Shown here: positions 6,274 to 11,094 of the stretch, in pieces | Position numbering within the stretch: the stretch's first letter is position 1 | How the letters are laid out: each line of letters begins with the position of its first letter | Assembly (NCBI GenBank): GCA_035415815.1 | Contig: DAOOGR010000058.1 | Span: 1-11,094 of the forward strand | Length of the DNA stretch: 11,094 nucleotides | Reading direction: 5' to 3' | Source: Rectinema sp003452735 | Lineage (GTDB): Bacteria > Spirochaetota > Spirochaetia > Treponematales > Rectinemataceae | Program-made: the position numbers and the translations under genes | The notes under the pieces: generated by a model | Databases searched by the model: none | What the model was told of the DNA's origin: nothing | What the model saw: only the letters and a program-made list of their open reading frames with translations

Positions 6274-9200
6274 ATGGTGACAAAGCGCGATCACGGTCTA
6301 CGTCTGGACAGAACTTCTCCGCAAGAGAGAGCTCGACTTATTTCATATATTAATATCAAGCTGAAAAGTTTAGGCCTTCCGGTATATTCCAAAGAAGGAA
6401 TTGGATTCGTACAGCTAGCTGCGGACATGCTAGAGAGTTTCAGGCAGAAGAATAGACTGCTGCCAAAAATCCTTCCGCCTGCAGATCAGCGCATACAAAA
6501 TTTTATCGACCAATATTTAGCAGACCTGGGACTTGCTCGAATTCCGCAGCTACCCTCGAACACGCTGGTTCTCGATCACTATGGCATGGCTCGCGAGCTT
6601 TCCCTTCCACCCGACGGAGCCAAACATATGTCCCCTAAGCTGACCTCGTATCGTGTCCGCAACGGTGTCCTGCACAACCCAAAAAGCGACCGACGTACAA
6701 CTGAAGGCGTATTTCATATAGCCGAAGGAGGCTTGCCAATTCCGCTCGACAAGAAGGCAGTGCCTAAGCCCTGCTTTGCCAAGCTTCTCGAAGCGGCTCT
6801 GAACCCTCCTCTCGATATGATGGAACTACCCTTTACCGCAGGAGAGAACGAAAAAGCGCATACTTTCGCATCAGTGTTGTTGCGACCTATTGTTCGTCCG
6901 GAAATTCCCGACTACTGCGAAGAGAGATCGATGGAAATACGCTTTTTTGCTCCTGGTTCGCTCGTAGCGAATATCGATTTTGTGGAGAGCATATTTGGAA
7001 ATTCTGGAGATCCTTTTATTCCCGAAAACGATGCAGCGATAGATCCAGTTCATTGGACAGGCACTACGGGCTGCATCATCCTTGCTACACATCTCACGGA
7101 GCTCACAAAGAAGGAACTTGGACTACCCACTTGGGAGCAAGCGACAGAACGCCAGCGCCGCGACGGTATGTGCTGGCATGACCCCGCCGAAAAGTACAAC
7201 GATGGCAAACCCTTCAAAATAACCGCTCGCGATGAATCCGGAGTCATAATTACGATAATTGCGGACAATTATTTTGGCTATTCTAAAAAAGAGATAAAGT
7301 CGCATATCTCCTACTCTGCCAATCTCTTAGGCCTTGCCGAAGAAGAACACGCGGGCGGAGCTCTTGTCTTTCCTTCCTACAATCTGGGCACGCGCTTTGT
7401 ACCAGACACAAATCTAAAATCCAAGGGCCACAGCCTCAATGATGTCTATTCTATAATGCGTGGCCGCATCGACATTAAACAAGAAGGCTATGCTATCGAC
7501 TTCACCTTTCCAAATATCATCTATCTACCAGAAGATGCATATATTTCTCTGGAAGACCAGATGGCACATTGGGTCAGCGATGGCATCGAAGAATCTCTAC
7601 GAATTCTTCCGGGAAATATCTATATACATCCAACGGGCTATCAGATTCGCATGGAACAGCATTCTGTGGCTGGCTCGTGGCGACTAATCGGCACTTCCGC
7701 GGAAGGACTTCTATGTCACAAGCCCTGTACGGTATCTGGGGGCGGCAAGTCTGAGATAGCAAAATCCATCCAAGATGCTATTGTCTATATGCCGATAGTC
7801 ATTGCGGATTTCGATAAGGACATGCAGGAAGTCAAAAAAATAATCGAAAAAGACTATGGCAATCGTTTCCGAGACGAATCGGATAATCTAGGAAAAGATA
7901 CAAGGCCGGTGCTTTCTCCAAAGCGTTCCCTTGGTTCGGTTATAAAGCTCCTTTCTCCCTCACCTGCATATAGCGATGAATACAATGAATGGTTGCGTTC
8001 CATTCCGGAACGTATAAAGAGCCTTGTGTTTTTAGTAAAGCGATTCTACAGGCCCGATTGGGGTCTCGACTGGATGTCTCATTTCTCGGTAGATGCAGTC
8101 AATGGTACTACTGGAAACATTCTAAAGTTCGAAGGCAAACCCATAATGGGGTCTTACCTCCGAGTAGGCAAAAACGAGAAGGGTCTGAACCGTTTCTTCA
8201 AACTTAGGCAGGACTTCATGCCAGCCTTCAAGCTCCAATGGGAAGACGATATCACCGCCTCGATAATTGTGCCTGTAAATCAACTAGAAAATTTGCCAGA
8301 TTGGGCTTCCGATCATATGAGCCTCAAATTTGCCAAAAATTGCGAGGCGCGTTTTTTCCAACGGCCTGATGATGCCATTATTCGAGGCTATGATAAACAA
8401 ACCGAAAAAGATCTCACTCGACACGACAATTTCTTGTCGAATTTTGAGCCTCTCACTCGCGCCGATGCCTCTCGCATAATCGAAAACACTATACATTTCT
8501 CCGAATACACCGAACCTATGCGAAAATTCATCGAAGATAGCGAAAAAGACCCGGACTTCGAGTACTTTGTTGCCTCGAATTATTTTAGGATCGTAGACGA
8601 CCTACCTTCAAAAAATCCGCGCTATCTCCAATTAGACCCAAGCTATGCAGATCCAATGGCACGCTATCTCGCAGAGCTTGGCCCAAGACTTTATCGGCGC
8701 ATTCCTGCGGACAAACCTCTTCCTCAACCCATTGGTGCCGTGTTGCCAGGACGCAGGAACAACCCGCCAGATCGCCAAGCAGGTATACGCCCGCTTGCCG
8801 TATATGGTCCGATTCATTACCAGGAATTGCCAGAGCTATTCATGGATTTCGTTTGCTCTCTAACTGGCAAGAGCCCCTCAACCACTGGAGCAGGAAGCGA
8901 GGGAGCTCTTACAAAGGGGCCCTTTAATGCCCTTGTACCTACTACCGACCTCAACAATGCGCTCTTGGGCTTCATCCTTACCGGTTATGCGGGTTTCACA
9001 ACCGCCGCTGGCCATATTGGTCACAAATACAAGATAGATCATGATATATCTCTTATGATGCCAGAACTGTGGTCTCGGCTGAGCCCAGAAGAGCGCGACC
9101 CAGAATTTTTAAAAAAGAATGGCTACCTCGAAAAAGTCGAAGATTTTACCTACGAAGGCAGGCTTATACCTGCATCGAGGCTCGGATGGCGCATCACGCC

Positions 9201-9732
9201 TCTCTTTGCGGCAACCTATTTGGGTAGATTGTTCGACACACCCTCAGTTGTGTTTCCAGACGACATGCTCAGACCCGAATTGCAGTCTCTCGAGGAGTTT
9301 GTTGAGGGAATCGAAAACATTGCTTTTGCGATGGAAAAATCGGCCAAAGCCTATTTCGAGGATGGTTCGTACGAAACTGCCATACCGCCGCTAAAAGCGG
9401 TCCTTTCAACCATGGTTTATGGCAACTACGAAGGCAAGAGCATCGAACATCCAGAAGTGCGAAGACTATTCGATCGCGAATATGTCCTAGAATCTGACTG
9501 GTATAGAACAAGACTTGACTCTTACCGAGAGCAGGAAATAGCTCATGTGCAATCATCGATATCATATCTAAAAAAATTCCTAGCAGATCGAGCCGAGCCC
9601 AAGAGCTTAACCGAACGAAGAGTCCAGGCAGAACTCTCGAGTGCCTATGACAGACTCGAGCTCTTGACATCGCCCAATTATCTTAAACGAATCTGGGGAT
9701 CGATTGGACTTGATCCTCTGTATAGAGGATGA
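6274..9732 (+). CDS. Probable PPi-type phosphoenolpyruvate carboxykinase (large, ~130 kDa class)
   Basis: A soluble protein of 1152 residues with no signal peptide or membrane segments. It would interconvert oxaloacetate and PEP/CO2 using pyrophosphate/phosphate. The evidence is length (the Entamoeba and Propionibacterium enzymes are about 130 kDa, against 60-70 kDa for ATP/GTP types) and a PEPCK-like order of motifs. RRTTEGVFHIAEGG at 140-153 is a candidate PEP/oxaloacetate-binding Arg region. K338-K339 in FGYSKKE and H359 in EEEHAGG have the 21-residue Lys-to-His spacing of the GTP-PEPCK metal ligands. The P-loop is SGGGKSE (488-494). IADFDKD follows at 510-516, placed like kinase-2 Asp. 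C-terminal conserved-looking blocks lie near 872 (GAGSEGALTKGPF) and 913 (GHIGHKYKIDHD). The assignment is from recalled family features and spacing, not an alignment. The gene lies between hutH and hutI, 22 bp before the latter, so it is probably co-transcribed. It is not urocanase. Confidence 0.7.
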   Translation: MVTKRDHGLRLDRTSPQERARLISYINIKLKSLGLPVYSKEGIGFVQLAADMLESFRQKNRLLPKILPPADQRIQNFIDQYLADLGLARIPQLPSNTLVLDHYGMARELSLPPDGAKHMSPKLTSYRVRNGVLHNPKSDRRTTEGVFHIAEGGLPIPLDKKAVPKPCFAKLLEAALNPPLDMMELPFTAGENEKAHTFASVLLRPIVRPEIPDYCEERSMEIRFFAPGSLVANIDFVESIFGNSGDPFIPENDAAIDPVHWTGTTGCIILATHLTELTKKELGLPTWEQATERQRRDGMCWHDPAEKYNDGKPFKITARDESGVIITIIADNYFGYSKKEIKSHISYSANLLGLAEEEHAGGALVFPSYNLGTRFVPDTNLKSKGHSLNDVYSIMRGRIDIKQEGYAIDFTFPNIIYLPEDAYISLEDQMAHWVSDGIEESLRILPGNIYIHPTGYQIRMEQHSVAGSWRLIGTSAEGLLCHKPCTVSGGGKSEIAKSIQDAIVYMPIVIADFDKDMQEVKKIIEKDYGNRFRDESDNLGKDTRPVLSPKRSLGSVIKLLSPSPAYSDEYNEWLRSIPERIKSLVFLVKRFYRPDWGLDWMSHFSVDAVNGTTGNILKFEGKPIMGSYLRVGKNEKGLNRFFKLRQDFMPAFKLQWEDDITASIIVPVNQLENLPDWASDHMSLKFAKNCEARFFQRPDDAIIRGYDKQTEKDLTRHDNFLSNFEPLTRADASRIIENTIHFSEYTEPMRKFIEDSEKDPDFEYFVASNYFRIVDDLPSKNPRYLQLDPSYADPMARYLAELGPRLYRRIPADKPLPQPIGAVLPGRRNNPPDRQAGIRPLAVYGPIHYQELPELFMDFVCSLTGKSPSTTGAGSEGALTKGPFNALVPTTDLNNALLGFILTGYAGFTTAAGHIGHKYKIDHDISLMMPELWSRLSPEERDPEFLKKNGYLEKVEDFTYEGRLIPASRLGWRITPLFAATYLGRLFDTPSVVFPDDMLRPELQSLEEFVEGIENIAFAMEKSAKAYFEDGSYETAIPPLKAVLSTMVYGNYEGKSIEHPEVRRLFDREYVLESDWYRTRLDSYREQEIAHVQSSISYLKKFLADRAEPKSLTERRVQAELSSAYDRLELLTSPNYLKRIWGSIGLDPLYRG

Positions 9733-9754
9733 GAGAAGGCTAAAAGAAAAAACC

Positions 9755-11074
9755 ATGCAGAAAGAAAATTCTTCTTATCTATTGATTCGCAATATAAGCG
9801 AACTATGGACGCCCGAAGGCCGAAGAGCAGTCTCTGGACCATCGATGGCGCAAGTTCGCAAAATTCAGGATGCCTGCATCTATATCGAGAATGGCCGCAT
9901 CTCATGGGTCGGCGAAGAGTCTGAACTCGTTGCCTCTGGTTCGCCTCTGGCTCATAAAGCTCTGGAAGGACCGATATACGACGCTCAAGAACGCTGCTGT
10001 GTTCCTGGGTTTGTGGATAGCCACACTCACTTTGTTTTTGCCGGTTGGCGCGTGGATGAATTTTGCTGGCGCACCAAAGGCATAGCCTATATGGAAATGC
10101 ACAAAAGGGGAGGAGGCATTCAAAACAGCGTAAACGCTACGCGAGAAGCTTCGCTCGAGAAACTGATTCATATAGGCGAAAGACGCCTGGATACAATGCT
10201 TTCTCTGGGCATAACCACGGTGGAGGGAAAATCTGGATATGGCTTGGATATAGAGACAGAAATTCGCCAGCTTCTTGCGATGCGCGCGCTTTCCGAGCGA
10301 ATAGACGGCCCGGATATTGTACCGACATTCTTGGGAGCACATTCCATTCCGCCTGAATTCAAGGGTAGGCCCCGTGAATTTTTAGCCTTTCTTGTAGAAA
10401 AGGTTCTCCCACGGGTAAAGAAGGACAACCTGGCGCACTTTGTAGATATCTTTTGCGAAGAAGGCGTTTTTGGAATCGAAGACTCTCGCTGGTATCTCGA
10501 AAAAGCCCGCGCAGCCGGCTTTTCTCTCAAACTCCATGCTGACGAAATTGCCCCAATTGGCGGCACCGCCCTCGCCGCCGAACTCCACGCCACCAGCGCC
10601 GACCACCTCCTAAAAGCCTCAGATGCCGACATAGCCAAGCTCGCCGGCTCGGGCACGGTCGCCTGCCTTCTCCCACTAACGGCCTTCAACCTTCAGGAAC
10701 CTTGCGCCAACGGACGACGCTTCATCGATGCCGGCTGCGCGGTTGCGCTGGCCAGCGATCTAAACCCAGGCTCCTGCTATAGCCAATCCATTCCCCTTAT
10801 TTTTGCACTCGCAGTGCTCAATATGGGCATGAGCATAGAGGAAGCGCTCACAGCCCTAACCCTAAATGGAGCTGCTGCCCTTGACCTTGCTTCCCATACA
10901 GGCAGCCTACAGCCTGGCAAAAATGCAGATATCCTTCTCTTGAATGCGCCATCGCCATCTCATCTCGGGTATCACGTGGGAATGAATATTGTCGATACAG
11001 TCTTTAAGCGCGGAATTCCTGTTTGGCGCAATGGAAACATTCATTACTGCTACGAACCTTGTATAAGAATTTGA
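9755..11074 (+). CDS. hutI: Imidazolonepropionase
   Basis: Hydrolyses 4-imidazolone-5-propionate to N-formimino-L-glutamate, the third step of histidine degradation. It is a 439-residue amidohydrolase-superfamily metalloenzyme (TIM barrel with a small beta domain); typical length is 405-420. Metal-site motifs are H90-T-H92 in PGFVDSHTHFVF, H261 in HADEI (with E264) and D335 in ASDLNPGS. Substrate-side motifs include KSGYGLD, GAHSIPPEF and SADHLL. The N-terminus from the ATG at 9755 (SSYLLIRNISELWTPEG) matches the usual beta-domain start. The in-frame TTG at 9704 would overlap the preceding gene by 29 bp and add 17 atypical residues, although GGGGA lies 4 nt before it. The best Shine-Dalgarno for 9755 (AGAAGG, 9734-9739) is unusually far away, about 15 nt. 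A short segment near 10561-10740 is markedly GC-rich compared with the rest. Confidence 0.95.
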   Translation: MQKENSSYLLIRNISELWTPEGRRAVSGPSMAQVRKIQDACIYIENGRISWVGEESELVASGSPLAHKALEGPIYDAQERCCVPGFVDSHTHFVFAGWRVDEFCWRTKGIAYMEMHKRGGGIQNSVNATREASLEKLIHIGERRLDTMLSLGITTVEGKSGYGLDIETEIRQLLAMRALSERIDGPDIVPTFLGAHSIPPEFKGRPREFLAFLVEKVLPRVKKDNLAHFVDIFCEEGVFGIEDSRWYLEKARAAGFSLKLHADEIAPIGGTALAAELHATSADHLLKASDADIAKLAGSGTVACLLPLTAFNLQEPCANGRRFIDAGCAVALASDLNPGSCYSQSIPLIFALAVLNMGMSIEEALTALTLNGAAALDLASHTGSLQPGKNADILLLNAPSPSHLGYHVGMNIVDTVFKRGIPVWRNGNIHYCYEPCIRI

Positions 11075-11084
11075 AGCATAAAGT

Positions 11085-11094
11085 AGGGAAGAGA
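11085..11094 (+). promoter_or_regulatory. Possible ribosome binding site of a gene beyond the window
   Basis: AGGGAAGAGA lies 10 nt after the hutI stop and runs to the window edge. It would suit a further co-directional gene starting just outside, for example another hut gene. The gene itself cannot be seen. Confidence 0.25.

Noticed and set aside
8424..8439. Perfect 6-bp hairpin CGACAA-TTTC-TTGTCG inside the large gene
   Set aside because: It is within coding sequence, short, and without a T-tract. Chance is the simplest explanation.
6274..9732. Urocanase (HutU) or a HutU fusion in the expected place between hutH and hutI
   Set aside because: The protein is about twice the urocanase length and lacks recognisable urocanase NAD-binding motifs. 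Its conserved blocks fit a PEPCK-like enzyme better.
10168..10689. 173-codon minus-strand open frame inside hutI
   Set aside because: It is antisense to a well-conserved hutI and its long open stretch is explained by the GC-rich patch. There are no supporting signals.

Overview
This window looks like an assembled scaffold, probably from a metagenome or draft genome, because it contains a run of 100 Ns. The bacterium is probably an anaerobic, fermentative, host- or sediment-associated organism. I lean towards a spirochaete (Treponema/Spirochaeta-like). The reasons are the mid GC content, heavy use of ATA and ATC isoleucine codons, and intergenic clusters of ACAGGAT/ATCCTGT repeats of a kind I associate with spirochaete genomes. 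The lineage is an inference; there is no rRNA or other phylogenetic marker here.

Left part (1-2280): three same-strand genes joined by ATGA stop/start overlaps. They are two inner-membrane permeases of a CUT1-type sugar ABC transporter (the first cut by the window edge) and a YihX-like HAD phosphatase. Next comes a 468-base gene-free stretch (2281-2748). It holds the assembly gap, an exact 55-bp repeat on both sides of the gap, and AGGAT/ATCCT repeats in opposite orientations. Beyond it lies a BadF/BadG-type sugar (probably N-acetylglucosamine or glucosamine) kinase (2749-3693). Together these genes suggest uptake and phosphorylation/dephosphorylation of an amino sugar or oligosaccharide.

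Middle: an EamA/DMT ten-helix transporter on the minus strand (3697-4563) converges on the kinase with 3 bp between the stop codons. It diverges from hutH across a short 69-bp intergenic region.

Right part (4633-11074): three same-strand genes, hutH (histidine ammonia-lyase, MIO triad present), a 1152-residue protein, and hutI (imidazolonepropionase). The large protein does not resemble urocanase. Its length and key motifs (KK...H spaced like the PEPCK metal ligands, a GGGKSE P-loop and a downstream Asp cluster) fit the large PPi-dependent phosphoenolpyruvate carboxykinase family known from Entamoeba and Propionibacterium. If so, a pyrophosphate-driven anaplerotic/gluconeogenic enzyme sits inside a histidine-utilisation cluster. 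That is the most interesting point in the window. hutU and the last hut step are not present here and may lie downstream.
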